Of a DNA stretch of 64,000 nucleotides, positions 17,981-27,430 are shown one piece after another. This DNA is from Rhizobium chutanense. GTDB lineage: Bacteria > Pseudomonadota > Alphaproteobacteria > Rhizobiales > Rhizobiaceae. How positions within the stretch are numbered: the first letter of the stretch is position 1; the number at the start of each line of letters is the position of its first letter. The stretch is taken from contig NZ_NWSV01000006.1 of assembly GCF_002531935.1 (NCBI RefSeq), positions 124,001 to 188,000 on the forward strand, given 5' to 3'. The position numbers were made by a program, and so were the translations under genes. Under the pieces are notes generated by a model. It was given only the letters and a program-made list of their open reading frames with translations. It did not search any database and was not told the DNA's origin.

Positions 17981-18026
17981 GGGCGTATGGCGGAGGGGAT
18001 TTTCGCCATACGCCCTTTTCTTATTT
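17981..18026 (+). terminator. Intra-operon terminator/attenuator after the binding-protein gene
   Basis: Perfect 12-base-pair stem GGGCGTATGGCG (17981-17992) with CGCCATACGCCC (18004-18015), 11-base loop, then a T-rich run (18016-18026). The ribosome site of the next gene (GGAG, 18027-18030) begins right where the T-run ends. Confidence 0.88.
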
Positions 18027-18036
18027 GGAGCCTGCC

Positions 18037-19548
18037 GTGACAGATAAGCCCGCTATCGAGCTTGTCGGCATCGATAAGAAATTCGGTGCCGTCCATGCCA
18101 ACAAGGACATCAACCTTACCGTTGCCAAGGGGACGATCCACGGCATCATCGGCGAAAACGGCGCCGGCAAATCGACGCTGATGTCGATTATCTACGGTTT
18201 TTACCATGCCGATAGCGGCGAGATCCGCGTCAACGGCAATCCGGTCACCATCCGCGACAGCCAGGCGGCAATCGCCACCGGCATCGGCATGGTGCACCAG
18301 CATTTCATGCTGGTCGATAATTTCACCGTGCTTGAAAACATCATGCTCGGCGCCGAAGGCGGCATGCTGCTGGCGAGAGGGGTGGCCTCGGCCCGTGCCG
18401 AACTCAAGCGGCTGGAAACGGAATACGGTCTCGAGGTCGATCCGGACGCGCTGATCGAAGAGCTTCCTGTCGGCCTGCAGCAGCGTGTCGAAATCTTGAA
18501 AGCCATGTATCGCGGCGCCGAGATCCTGATCCTCGACGAGCCCACAGGCGTGTTGACGCCGGCTGAAGCCGATCACCTCTTCCGCATCCTCAAGGTGCTG
18601 CGCGACCAGGGCAAGACGATCATTCTCATCACCCACAAGCTGCGCGAGATCATGGCGATCACCGATACGGTTTCCGTCATGCGCCGCGGCGAAATGGTGG
18701 CGACCCGCAAGACGGCGGAAACGACGGTGGAAGAGCTTGCCGAGCTGATGGTCGGCCGCCGCGTGCTGCTGCGCGTGCAGAAGGGCGAGGCCAATCCCGG
18801 CGCCGCCGTGCTCTCCGTCCGCAACCTGACGGTCAAGGACAATCGCGGCGTCACCATGGTCGACAATGTTTCCTTCGACGTGCGCGCCGGCGAGATCGTC
18901 GGCATTGCCGGTGTCGCCGGCAACGGCCAGTCCGAATTGCTGGAGGCGATTGCCGGCATCCGCAAGCCCGCCTCCGGCGAAATCCTTCTCGACGGCCAGA
19001 CGATCGACAAGGCAGATCCCGCCCGCCTGCGCGACCTCGGCCTCGCCCATATTCCCGAGGACCGCCACCATATGGGCCTGGTTCTGAAGTTCGAAGAATA
19101 TGAAAATTCCGTGCTCGGCTACCATCGCCGCCCGGGTTACAGCCGCGGCCCGTTGCTCGATCTCGAGGCGATCCGCAGGGATGCGATGGAGAAGATCGAA
19201 AAATACGACATCCGCCCGCCGAACCCGCGGCTGAAGACGGCGAATTTCTCCGGCGGCAACCAGCAGAAGATCGTCGTCGCCCGCGAGATCGAACGCGATC
19301 CGAAGATGCTGATCATCGGCCAGCCGACCCGCGGCGTCGATATCGGCGCCATCGAATTCATCCACCGCCGGATCATCGAAATGCGCGATGCAGGCAAGGC
19401 GATCCTGCTCGTCTCCGTCGAACTCGATGAAATCCGCTCCCTTTCAGACCGTATCCTTGTCATGTTTGCCGGCCATGTCGTCGGCGAGAAGACGCCCGAT
19501 GCCGGTGAACAGACCCTCGGCCTGATGATGGCCGGCATTGCCGCGTGA
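18037..19548 (+). CDS. Nucleoside ABC importer ATPase, two ATPase domains
   Basis: 503 residues with two tandem nucleotide-binding domains as in sugar/nucleoside (RbsA/YufO) importers: Walker A GENGAGKST in the first, a degenerate loop GVAGNGQSE in the second, signature FSGGNQQK in the second, Walker B EILILDEPTGVLT and MLIIGQPTRGVD. The degenerate second Walker A is normal for this subfamily. GTG start at 18037 with GGAG six bases ahead. It sits 21 bases after the end of the terminator stem. Confidence 0.92.
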   Translation: MTDKPAIELVGIDKKFGAVHANKDINLTVAKGTIHGIIGENGAGKSTLMSIIYGFYHADSGEIRVNGNPVTIRDSQAAIATGIGMVHQHFMLVDNFTVLENIMLGAEGGMLLARGVASARAELKRLETEYGLEVDPDALIEELPVGLQQRVEILKAMYRGAEILILDEPTGVLTPAEADHLFRILKVLRDQGKTIILITHKLREIMAITDTVSVMRRGEMVATRKTAETTVEELAELMVGRRVLLRVQKGEANPGAAVLSVRNLTVKDNRGVTMVDNVSFDVRAGEIVGIAGVAGNGQSELLEAIAGIRKPASGEILLDGQTIDKADPARLRDLGLAHIPEDRHHMGLVLKFEEYENSVLGYHRRPGYSRGPLLDLEAIRRDAMEKIEKYDIRPPNPRLKTANFSGGNQQKIVVAREIERDPKMLIIGQPTRGVDIGAIEFIHRRIIEMRDAGKAILLVSVELDEIRSLSDRILVMFAGHVVGEKTPDAGEQTLGLMMAGIAA

Positions 19549-19555
19549 GGCCTTT

Positions 19556-20659
19556 ATGAGCACTGCTTCCGTTCCGCTACCAAACTGGATCAATTACGGT
19601 CTGATCCCGCTTTTGAACCTGATCGTCGCCTTCCTGATCTCCGGCTTCGTCGTCTGGCTGATCGGCGAAAGCCCGCTGGCCGCTCTCTCGCTGCTCATCG
19701 AAGGTGCCTTCGGTAGCGGTGAAGGCATCGGTTTCACGCTCTATTATGCGACGAGTTTCATCTTCACCGGCCTGTCCGTAGCCGTTGCCATCCATGCCGG
19801 CCTCTTCAACATTGGCTCGGAAGGCCAGGCCTATATTGGCGGCCTTGGCTGTGCGCTGGTGGCGCTGGCGCTCGACAAATATGTGCCATGGTATGTGACG
19901 ATGCCGATCGCCGTTATCGGCGCTGGTCTCTTCGGCGCCGCCTGGGCCTTCATTCCCGCCTTCCTGCAGGCCAAGCGTGGCAGCCATATCGTCATCACGA
20001 CGATCATGTTCAACTACATCGCCGCCGCTGTCATGGTCTATCTGCTGGTGCATGTGCTGATCGTGCCTGGCAAGATGGCGCCGGAAACCCGCACCTTCCT
20101 CGAAGGCGGACAGCTTCCGAAACTCGGCTGGATCATGACCATGTTCGGTTCCAAGCTCGGTGCGGCCCCCTTCAACGTCTCCTTCATCATCGCCCTGTTC
20201 GCCGCCTGGTTCGTCTGGGTACTGGTCTGGCGCAGCAAACTCGGCTTTGATATGCGCACGCTGGGCATGAGCCCGACAGCCGCCGACTATGCCGGCACGC
20301 CGCATGCGCGCACCATCATCATCGCCATGCTGCTCTCTGGCGCGCTCGCGGGCATGATGGCGCTCAATCCGGTCATGGGCTCGTCGGCCCGCCTGCAGGT
20401 GGAGTTCGTCGGTGGCGCCGGCTTCGTCGGCATCGCCGTGTCGCTGATGGGACGAAACCATCCGCTCGGCATTATCTTCGCTGCTATCCTTTTCGGCGTG
20501 CTCTATCAGGGCGGCGACTGGATCTCCTTCGAAATGCCCAACATCACCCGCGAGATGATCCTCGTCATTCAGGGGCTGGTGATCCTGTTCGCCGGCGCGC
20601 TGGAATATATGTTCCGCCCGGCAATGGTGCATATCTACCAGCAGTTCAAGCGAGCCTGA
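19556..20659 (+). CDS. Nucleoside ABC importer permease 1
   Basis: 367-residue inner-membrane permease of the BPD_transp_2 family, with about nine to ten helices and the conserved GLFNIGSEGQAYIGG segment of YufP/NupP-type permeases. ATG at 19556 with GAGG six bases ahead, seven bases after the ATPase stop. It pairs with the next permease to form the pore. Confidence 0.91.
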   Translation: MSTASVPLPNWINYGLIPLLNLIVAFLISGFVVWLIGESPLAALSLLIEGAFGSGEGIGFTLYYATSFIFTGLSVAVAIHAGLFNIGSEGQAYIGGLGCALVALALDKYVPWYVTMPIAVIGAGLFGAAWAFIPAFLQAKRGSHIVITTIMFNYIAAAVMVYLLVHVLIVPGKMAPETRTFLEGGQLPKLGWIMTMFGSKLGAAPFNVSFIIALFAAWFVWVLVWRSKLGFDMRTLGMSPTAADYAGTPHARTIIIAMLLSGALAGMMALNPVMGSSARLQVEFVGGAGFVGIAVSLMGRNHPLGIIFAAILFGVLYQGGDWISFEMPNITREMILVIQGLVILFAGALEYMFRPAMVHIYQQFKRA

Positions 20660-20666
20660 GGAGCGG

Positions 20667-21641
20667 ATGATGGAATATTATGAAATTTTCATCAGCGTTC
20701 TGAGCTCGACGATCCGGCTCTCCATTCCGCTGATCTTCACCGCCCTTGCCGGCCTGTTTTCCGAACGCGCCGGCATTTTCGATATCGGTCTCGAAGGCAA
20801 GATGCTTGGCTCGGCCTTCGCCGCCGCCTGCGTCGCCTATCTCACTGGTTCCGCCTGGGCAGGCCTTGGCGCCGGCGTGGTCTGCTCGGTGGCCCTCAGC
20901 CTCGTGCATGGCTTTGCCTCGATCACCAATCGCGGCAACCAGATCATCTCGGGTGTGGCCATCAACTTCTTCATCGCCGGCATCACCATCGTGCTCGGTC
21001 AGGCCTGGTTCGGCCAGGGCGGTCGCACGCCGCAGTTGCTGCCGGAGGCGCGCTTCGCACCGATCACACTCCCCGGCGCCGATACCCTCCATGATATACC
21101 GATCGTCGGGCCGCTCTACGCCAACGTCGTCTCAGGCAACAATATCCTCACCTATCTCGCCTTCCTCGCGGTGCCCTTCTCCTGGTGGGTGCTGTACCGC
21201 ACGCGATTCGGCCTCAGGCTGCGCGCCGTCGGCGAAAATCCGGGCGCGGTCGATACAGCCGGCATTTCGGTTGCCTGGCTGCGCTACCGCGCCGTCATGT
21301 GCGCCGGCATCCTCTGCGGCTTTTCCGGCACCTATCTGGCGATCGCCCAGTCCGCCGCCTTCATCAAGGACATGTCGGCCGGCAAGGGCTATATCGCGCT
21401 CGCCGCTCTCGTCTTCGCCAAGTGGAAACCGGTGCCGGTGATGTTTGCCTGCCTGCTCTTCGGCTTCCTCGATGCGCTGGCGAATTTCATGCAGGGCAAG
21501 CAGGTGCCGCTGATCGGCGAAGTGCCGGTTCAGGTCTTCCAGGCGCTGCCCTATATCCTCACCTGCGTCCTGCTTGCCGGCTTCATCGGCGTGGCGATCC
21601 CGCCGAAGGCCGGCGGCGTGCCCTATACGAAGGAGCGTTGA
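20667..21641 (+). CDS. Nucleoside ABC importer permease 2
   Basis: 324-residue permease of the same family, with GLFSERAGIFDIGLEGKMLG matching the YufQ/NupQ type, followed by multiple helices. ATG ATG occurs at 20667-20672; the second is better spaced from GAGGAG (20658-20663), so the true start could be 20670. It is followed one base later by cdd, which ties the importer to nucleoside breakdown. Confidence 0.91.
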   Translation: MMEYYEIFISVLSSTIRLSIPLIFTALAGLFSERAGIFDIGLEGKMLGSAFAAACVAYLTGSAWAGLGAGVVCSVALSLVHGFASITNRGNQIISGVAINFFIAGITIVLGQAWFGQGGRTPQLLPEARFAPITLPGADTLHDIPIVGPLYANVVSGNNILTYLAFLAVPFSWWVLYRTRFGLRLRAVGENPGAVDTAGISVAWLRYRAVMCAGILCGFSGTYLAIAQSAAFIKDMSAGKGYIALAALVFAKWKPVPVMFACLLFGFLDALANFMQGKQVPLIGEVPVQVFQALPYILTCVLLAGFIGVAIPPKAGGVPYTKER

Positions 21642-21642
21642 T

Positions 21643-22032
21643 ATGTCTCACGACCTGTTCGAAGCGGCCCGCGGCGCCATGGCCTTTGCCCACGCGCCCT
21701 ATTCGAAATTCCCGGTCGGCGCGGCGATCCGCGCCGAGGACGGCAAGGTCTATACCGGCGCCAACATCGAAAACCTCTCCTTTCCGCAAGGCTGGTGCGC
21801 CGAACCGACGGCGATCAGCGCCATGATCATGGGCGGCGCCAGGAAGATCGTCGAAATGGCCGTGATCGCCGAGAAGCTGCCGCTCTGCCCGCCTTGCGGC
21901 GGCTGCCGCCAGAAGATTTCCGAATTCGCCTCGAAAGACACAAAGATCTATCTCTGCGACGAGGCGGGCGTGAAGAAGACCATGACGATGGAAGAGCTTC
22001 TTCCCTTCAGCTTCGAGACGGAACTCGGATGA
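21643..22032 (+). CDS. cdd: Cytidine deaminase
   Basis: Deaminates cytidine and deoxycytidine to the uridine forms. 129 residues, the short homotetrameric type. The active site is seen as NIENLSF, CAEPTAI (zinc Cys and catalytic Glu) and PPCGGCRQ (two zinc Cys). AAGGAG precedes the ATG. Its stop overlaps the next start as ATGA. Confidence 0.95.
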   Translation: MSHDLFEAARGAMAFAHAPYSKFPVGAAIRAEDGKVYTGANIENLSFPQGWCAEPTAISAMIMGGARKIVEMAVIAEKLPLCPPCGGCRQKISEFASKDTKIYLCDEAGVKKTMTMEELLPFSFETELG

Positions 22033-22829
22033 AGGCGACGGTCAACCTGCTCGCCGCATTGCTCGGCGGCATCAAGCCGCGCCACGGCATCGTGCTCGGC
22101 TCGGGTCTCGGCTCGCTCGTCGAAGAGGTGGACGATGCCGTCCGTGTTCCCTACAAGGATCTGCCGGGCTTTCCCGTCAGCGCCGTTTCCGGACATGCCG
22201 GCGAAGTCGTCGCCGGCCGTCTCGGCGGCGAGCCTGTGGTCATGCTTTCCGGCCGGGTGCATTATTACGAAAAGGGCGATGCCAATGCCATGCGCCTGCC
22301 GATCGAGGTGCTGAAGGCGCTCGGCGTCGAAGCGTTGATCCTGACCAATTCGGCCGGATCGCTGCGCGATGACATGCCGCCCGGTTCGCTGATGCAGATC
22401 ACCGATCACATCAATTATTCCGGCATGAACCCGTTGATCGGCGAGGAAAGCGATCACCGTTTCGTCGGAATGACCAATGCCTATGATGCCGGCCTGGCCG
22501 CAGCCATGCAGAAGGCGGCGGCGAAGCTCAAGATCGAGCTGTCGCAAGGCGTCTATATGTGGTTCTCCGGTCCGAGCTTCGAAACGCCGGCCGAAATCCG
22601 CATGGCGCGCATCCTCGGCGCCGATGCCGTCGGCATGTCGACTGTGCCCGAGGTCATCATTGCAAGAATGCTGGGCCTGAGGGTTGCAGCCGCCTCCGTT
22701 ATCACCAACTATGGCGCAGGCATGACCGGCAACGAACTCAGCCATGAAGAAACCAAGGACATGGCGCCCGTCGGCGGCGCCCGTCTCGCCGCCATACTGA
22801 AAGACATGATTGCGGCTAGAACAGGATGA
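22029..22829 (+). CDS. punA: Purine nucleoside phosphorylase (class II, PunA/XapA type)
   Basis: Splits purine nucleosides with phosphate to base and (deoxy)ribose 1-phosphate. 266 residues of the trimeric family: GIVLGSGLGSLVE near the N-terminus, SGRVHYYEKG, ILTNSAGSL and the GPSFETPAEIRM segment. ATG at 22029 overlaps the cdd stop by four bases. Its own stop is inside a palindromic repeat (22820-22865). Confidence 0.92.
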   Translation: MKATVNLLAALLGGIKPRHGIVLGSGLGSLVEEVDDAVRVPYKDLPGFPVSAVSGHAGEVVAGRLGGEPVVMLSGRVHYYEKGDANAMRLPIEVLKALGVEALILTNSAGSLRDDMPPGSLMQITDHINYSGMNPLIGEESDHRFVGMTNAYDAGLAAAMQKAAAKLKIELSQGVYMWFSGPSFETPAEIRMARILGADAVGMSTVPEVIIARMLGLRVAAASVITNYGAGMTGNELSHEETKDMAPVGGARLAAILKDMIAARTG

Positions 22830-22865
22830 TTTTAGGCCGGGCCGGCCTAAAATCTGAATCCTGTT
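22820..22865. repeat. Palindromic repeat overlapping the punA stop
   Basis: Outer arms AACAGGAT (22820-22827) and ATCCTGTT (22858-22865); inner arms ATTTTAGGCC (22829-22838) and GGCCTAAAAT (22844-22853). The element begins within the last codons of punA. Confidence 0.75.
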
Positions 22866-22879
22866 CTCAATTATATAGT

Positions 22880-22931
22880 TAGAGCATGATGGCGTCCAAA
22901 AACCGCTCACACTTTTCGGCATCATGCTCTA
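22880..22931. repeat. Rhizobial intergenic mosaic-type palindrome before deoC
   Basis: Terminal arms TAGAGCATGATG (22880-22891) and CATCATGCTCTA (22920-22931) are exact inverted copies; the centre holds AAAACCGCTCACAC and TTTTCGGC-like half-sites. This layout is a familiar short repeat of Rhizobium chromosomes. It ends 12 bases before deoC. Confidence 0.75.
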
Positions 22932-22943
22932 GAGGACACGAAA

Positions 22944-23720
22944 ATGAATAGCCATTCCAGCCGGGAGACGGCGGCGGTCGCCCTTTCCCTTCTCGATCTC
23001 ACCAATCTGAAGGACGATTGCACCGAGGCGCAGATCGAGACGCTCTGCGCCCGTGCGCAGACGCCTTTTGGCAACAGCGCCGCGATCTGCATCTGGCCGC
23101 GCTTCGTCGCTCAGGCCCGCAATATCCTCGGCACCGGCCATGCCGTGCGAATCGCCACCGTCGTCAATTTCCCCTCCGGCGATATGGAAGTGGCCGATGT
23201 CGCCGCCGAAACGCGCGAGGCGATTGCCGACGGCGCCGACGACATCGATCTGGTCATCCCTTACCGCAAGCTCATATCAGGCAATGAGAAGGCGGTGACC
23301 GACATGGTCAGGGCGGTGCGCGCCGAATGCACCGGACCAGTTCTCCTCAAGGTCATTATCGAGACCGGCGAGTTGAAGGATGCGGCGTTGATCCGCCGCG
23401 CCTCCGAACTCGCGATCGAGGCCGGCGCCGATTTCATCAAGACCTCCACCGGCAAAGTTGCCGTCAACGCCACGCTCGAAGCCGCCGACATCATGATCCG
23501 CGCCATTCGCGAAAGCGGCCGCAAGGTCGGCTTCAAGCCGGCCGGCGGCATCGGCTCGGTCGCCGATGCAGCGCTTTATCTGAGCCTTGCCGAAACCATC
23601 ATGGCCCCGGACTGGGCGATGCCCTCGACCTTCCGCTTCGGCGCTTCCGGTCTGCTCGACGATATCCTGGCGGTTCTCGGCGGAGCGCAGCCGGCATCGG
23701 CGGCGGCGTCGAGCTATTGA
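22944..23720 (+). CDS. deoC: Deoxyribose-phosphate aldolase
   Basis: Cleaves deoxyribose 5-phosphate to acetaldehyde and glyceraldehyde 3-phosphate. 258 residues, long (class II-like) form, with DDIDLVIPY, LLKVIIETGEL (catalytic Asp/Lys region) and FIKTSTGKV containing the Schiff-base Lys, then KPAGGI. AGAGGA precedes the ATG. Two repeats separate it from punA; deoA follows one base after its stop. Confidence 0.95.
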   Translation: MNSHSSRETAAVALSLLDLTNLKDDCTEAQIETLCARAQTPFGNSAAICIWPRFVAQARNILGTGHAVRIATVVNFPSGDMEVADVAAETREAIADGADDIDLVIPYRKLISGNEKAVTDMVRAVRAECTGPVLLKVIIETGELKDAALIRRASELAIEAGADFIKTSTGKVAVNATLEAADIMIRAIRESGRKVGFKPAGGIGSVADAALYLSLAETIMAPDWAMPSTFRFGASGLLDDILAVLGGAQPASAAASSY

Positions 23721-23721
23721 G

Positions 23722-25029
23722 ATGATTCCGCAGGAGATCATCCGGCGTAAACGCGACGGCGAGGAACTCGGCCCCGCCGACATCAACTCCTTCATCGCCG
23801 CACTTGCCGCCGGTCAACTGTCTGAAGGTCAGATCGGCGCTTTCGCCATGGCCGTCTGGTTCAAAGGCATGTCGCGCCAGGAAACCGTCGCCTTGACGCT
23901 GGCCATGGCCGACTCCGGCGATCGGCTGCAATGGGCTGACATCGACCGTCCGATCGCCGACAAACACTCGACCGGCGGCGTCGGCGACAATGTTTCGCTG
24001 ATGCTGGCGCCGATCGCCGCGGCCTGCGGCCTCGCCGTGCCGATGATATCGGGGCGCGGCCTCGGCCATACCGGCGGCACGCTGGATAAGCTCGAATCCA
24101 TTCCAGGCTATATGATCACCCCGGATGCCGATCTGTTCCACAAGGTCGTAAAAGAGGCGGGATGCGCCATCATCGGCCAGACCGGCGCCTTGGCGCCTGC
24201 CGACGGCAGGCTCTATGCCGTGCGCGACGTAACCGCCACCGTCGATTCCATTCCGCTGATCACTGCGTCCATCCTCTCGAAGAAACTGGCGGCCGGGCTC
24301 GAGACGCTGGTGCTCGATGTCAAGGTCGGCAACGGCGCCTTCATGGCCGACCGCGCCCAGGCCGAGATCCTGGCGCGGTCGCTGGTGGAGGTTGCCAATG
24401 GCGCCGGTGTAAAGACCTCGGCGCTGATCACCGACATGAACCAGCCGCTCGCCGATAGTGCCGGCAATGCGGTTGAAATGCGCAACTGCCTGGATTTCCT
24501 GGCGGGTGGGAAGGCGGAGACACGGCTTGCGACCGTCGTTCTTGCCTTCGCCGCCGAAATGCTGGTGAAGTCAGGCATTGCCGCCTCGTCCGGGGAAGCT
24601 GACGGGATGGCGCGCCGGGCCTTGTCGTCGGGGAGGGCGGCCGAGATCTTCGCGCGCATGGTCTCCATGCTCGGTGGCCCGGCCGATCTCGTCGAAAATC
24701 CCGACCGATATTTGGTCAGGGCGCCGGTGGAAAAACCTGTCCCGGCCGGCCGGTCCGGCTGGCTTTCCGCCTGCGATGCCCGCGGTATCGGTGTCAGCGT
24801 CATCGATCTCGGCGGCGGCAGACGCCACCCTAAAGACCGGATCGACCACCGCGTCGGCTTCTCCGAACTTCTGCCGCTTGGCACCCGCGTTAGCGCCGGC
24901 GACCCGATCGCGCTGGTTCATGCCGCCGACGAAGCAGCGGCGGAGAAGGCGGCGGCTGCCCTGGCCGCGCATTACCGCATCACCGAGGACAGGCCGGAGC
25001 CGACACCGGTAATCACAGGCCTTATCTGA
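23722..25029 (+). CDS. deoA: Thymidine phosphorylase
   Basis: Phosphorolysis of thymidine and deoxyuridine to base and deoxyribose 1-phosphate. 435 residues, with the family signature region DKHSTGGVGDN, SGRGLGHTGGTLDKLE and LDVKVGNGAFM. The ATG at 23722 follows the deoC stop by one base. It ends three bases before the convergent protease-like gene, with no room for a separate terminator. Confidence 0.95.
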   Translation: MIPQEIIRRKRDGEELGPADINSFIAALAAGQLSEGQIGAFAMAVWFKGMSRQETVALTLAMADSGDRLQWADIDRPIADKHSTGGVGDNVSLMLAPIAAACGLAVPMISGRGLGHTGGTLDKLESIPGYMITPDADLFHKVVKEAGCAIIGQTGALAPADGRLYAVRDVTATVDSIPLITASILSKKLAAGLETLVLDVKVGNGAFMADRAQAEILARSLVEVANGAGVKTSALITDMNQPLADSAGNAVEMRNCLDFLAGGKAETRLATVVLAFAAEMLVKSGIAASSGEADGMARRALSSGRAAEIFARMVSMLGGPADLVENPDRYLVRAPVEKPVPAGRSGWLSACDARGIGVSVIDLGGGRRHPKDRIDHRVGFSELLPLGTRVSAGDPIALVHAADEAAAEKAAAALAAHYRITEDRPEPTPVITGLI

Positions 25030-25032
25030 TCC

Positions 25033-25566
25033 CTACTGTTTGAGGCTGAGCGAACCGTCGGCGACGGAATAGGAGGCGAGTTTCCGCAGGAAGCTCATGC
25101 CGACCAGCGTCGTCGTCAGTGCATTGTCCTTGAGGACGAAGGCTTCGACCTCGCGCACGCGGATTCCGCCGATCTCAACCCGGTCGAGCATCACATGCGC
25201 CGCCTTCGTCTGACCGTTGGCGGTGTTAACGCCATAGCGGAAATCGAGCTGGTTGGCCGTGTAGCCGAGCCGGCGGGCAAGCGTCTCGTTGAGCGCGACA
25301 TAGGTGGCGCCGGTATCGATGAGGCCCTGCACCGGCTTGCCGTTGATCTTGAAGCTGCCGGTATAATGGCCCTGCGCATCCGCCTGCAGGCGGATCGCAT
25401 TGCTGGCGGAGACCGGCGCGGGTGCGGCGGGCTTGTCGCTTTCAGGCGATAGGTAATTGGCGGAGAGGGCGTCGGCAGGCTGCTGGCTGGTGCTTCCGAA
25501 GAAGGAGGGCGCCTGTGTGGCCAGCACCGCGGCGATGCTGGCAAATATGACGGTACGCACGAGCAT
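25033..25566 (-). CDS. Membrane-anchored retropepsin-like aspartic protease (clan AA)
   Basis: About 177 residues: N-terminal helix (VRTVIFASIAAVLA), a Pro/Ala-rich linker to residue 55, then a single retropepsin-like domain with the active motif LIDTGAT (Asp84) and a second hydrophobic-Gly segment (TTTLVGMSFLRKL). One Asp motif per chain means it would work as a dimer, as in the bacterial TIGR02281 family. The ATG at 25566 has AAGGA ten bases ahead; the frame extends to 25614. Convergent with deoA. Confidence 0.83.
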   Translation of the reverse strand: MLVRTVIFASIAAVLATQAPSFFGSTSQQPADALSANYLSPESDKPAAPAPVSASNAIRLQADAQGHYTGSFKINGKPVQGLIDTGATYVALNETLARRLGYTANQLDFRYGVNTANGQTKAAHVMLDRVEIGGIRVREVEAFVLKDNALTTTLVGMSFLRKLASYSVADGSLSLKQ

Positions 25567-25663
25567 GAAACAGAAATCCTTCCTGTATAAACCCGGCTTC
25601 ATGCAGGGCCTCATGCTTCAAGCTTGCTAAGCCTCAAATCCTGATAAGTCGCTAATATCGATA

Positions 25664-25695
25664 CAAAAAGGCCCGGAACGAACCATCCGGGCCTT
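25664..25695 (-). terminator. Rho-independent terminator after upp
   Basis: On the minus strand, AAGGCCCGG and CCGGGCCTT pair (25695-25687 with 25676-25668), followed by a T-run at 25669-25665. It lies about 35 bases after the upp stop. Confidence 0.88.
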
Positions 25696-25729
25696 AAAAC
25701 TCTTTCGATTTGGTAAAGGAAGGCTGAAA

Positions 25730-26359
25730 CTATTTGGTGCCGTACATGCGGTCGCCCGCATCGCCGAGGCCGGGCACGATGTAGCCCTTCTCATTGAGAT
25801 GACTGTCGATCGATGCGGTGAAGACGGGAACATCGGGATGGGCGGCGCGGAAGTTGCGGATGCCTTCCGGGGCGGCAAGCAGGCAGAGGAAGCGGATATT
25901 GTGAGCGCCGCGTTCCTTGAGCTTGTCGATCGCCGCGATCGACGAATTACCGGTTGCCAGCATCGGGTCGACGACGATGATCAGGCGCTCGGCCACATCC
26001 TCGGGCGCCTTGAAGTAGTACTCGACCGGCTGCAGCGTCTCGTGGTCGCGGTAGACGCCGATATGCGAGACGCGGGCTGATGGTACGAGATCGAGCATGC
26101 CTTCGAGCAGGCCGTTGCCGGCGCGCAGGATCGAGGCGAAGACCAGCTTCTTGCCTTCGAGGATCGGCGAGTCCATCGTCTGCAGCGGCGTCTCGATCGT
26201 TTCCATCGTCAGTTCGAGATCGCGGGTCACTTCGTAACAGAGAAGCGTGGAAATTTCGCGCAGCAACCGCCGGAAACTTCCCGTCGATGTCTCCTTGCGC
26301 CGCATGATGGTGAGTTTGTGCTGCACCAGCGGGTGATCGATGACCGTAACGCCGTCCAT
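25730..26359 (-). CDS. upp: Uracil phosphoribosyltransferase
   Basis: Converts uracil and PRPP to UMP. 209 residues, normal length, with the PRPP loop [11 protein letters not shown] and the uracil site near [12 protein letters not shown] at the C-terminus. I start at the ATG at 26359 ([10 protein letters not shown]), with GAAAGG ahead, rather than the longer frame from 26374. Last gene of a deoB-add-upp unit and closed by a terminator. Confidence 0.95.
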   Translation of the reverse strand: MDGVTVIDHPLVQHKLTIMRRKETSTGSFRRLLREISTLLCYEVTRDLELTMETIETPLQTMDSPILEGKKLVFASILRAGNGLLEGMLDLVPSARVSHIGVYRDHETLQPVEYYFKAPEDVAERLIIVVDPMLATGNSSIAAIDKLKERGAHNIRFLCLLAAPEGIRNFRAAHPDVPVFTASIDSHLNEKGYIVPGLGDAGDRMYGTK

Positions 26360-26461
26360 GGGGAAGCCTTTCATTCTTTCTATCGAATGTTTCTTTCACG
26401 GAAATCGGCCCGACTGCAAGAGTGGAGGCCAATTTGCGCCGATCATCCCCAGCCTCTCCCC

Positions 26462-27430
26462 TTAAATCCGGGCGAGCAGGGCCTTGCGCGTCTCTTCATC
26501 GACGAAGGCAGCCTCGATCGCCGTGCGCGTCATGGCATCGATCTCGGCGTCGCTGAAGCCGAAAGCCCCGGCGGCAAGTTCGTATTCTCGCTTGAGCGAA
26601 GTATGAAAGAAAGGCGGATCGTCCGAGCTGATCGTTACCCGCACACCGGCTTCCTTCAGCCGGCGCAGCGGATGCGATGCGAAATCGGGAAAGACCTTAA
26701 GCGCAATATTGGAGCCGGGGCAGATTTCGAGCACGGTGCCGAGATCGGCAAGCCGCTTCACCAGATCGAGGTCCTCGATGGCGCGCACGCCATGGCCGAT
26801 GCGCGAGGGGCGCACGGCATCGAGCGCGTCGGCGACACTGAAGGCGCCGCAGACCTCGCCGGCATGGATGGTGAGCCCCAGGCCGGCATCGCGGGCGATA
26901 TCGAAGGCTCTGATATAATCGGCGACGCGTCCCATGCGCTCCTCGCCGGCAAGATTGAAGCCCGTTATCAAAGGATTGCCGGCCTTGGCCGCGTATTCGG
27001 CAGCGCCGATCACGCTCTCAGGGCCGAAATGCCGCTCGCCGGTGACGATCAGCCGGGCCTCGATGCCGCTCTTTTCCCTGGCCCGCCGGATGCCCTCGCA
27101 GACACCTGCTATGTAGGCATCGGCGCCAAGCCCGATGCGCTTGCCGTGGTCGGGCGACACGATGAGTTCGCTATAGATCGTATTGATACCGGCGAGTTCG
27201 TCGAGATAGGTTTCGGTCAGAAGCGCATAGTCCTCCTCGGTCCGGTAGACCTCGGAAACCTTGTCGTAACATTCGAGGAAGCTTGCGAAATCATGCCAGA
27301 CATAGGCGCCGCCACGAAGCTCGCCGCTGATGTCGACGCCGTATTTCAGCGCCTGCGCCTCGGTCAGAGCAGGAGGTGCCGCACCCTCCAGATGGCAGTG
27401 CAGCTCGACCTTCTTCAAATGCAATGTCAC
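26462..27430 (-). CDS. add: Adenosine deaminase
   Basis: Deaminates adenosine and deoxyadenosine to inosine forms that PunA can cleave. 322 residues with zinc and active-site motifs [20 protein letters not shown] and SSDDPPFF. The start is GTG (27430-27428), overlapping the deoB stop as GTGA, with GGAGG eight bases ahead. Some alphaproteobacterial members act on adenine instead; the HAGE motif and the nucleoside setting favour adenosine. Confidence 0.9.
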   Translation of the reverse strand: MTLHLKKVELHCHLEGAAPPALTEAQALKYGVDISGELRGGAYVWHDFASFLECYDKVSEVYRTEEDYALLTETYLDELAGINTIYSELIVSPDHGKRIGLGADAYIAGVCEGIRRAREKSGIEARLIVTGERHFGPESVIGAAEYAAKAGNPLITGFNLAGEERMGRVADYIRAFDIARDAGLGLTIHAGEVCGAFSVADALDAVRPSRIGHGVRAIEDLDLVKRLADLGTVLEICPGSNIALKVFPDFASHPLRRLKEAGVRVTISSDDPPFFHTSLKREYELAAGAFGFSDAEIDAMTRTAIEAAFVDEETRKALLARI

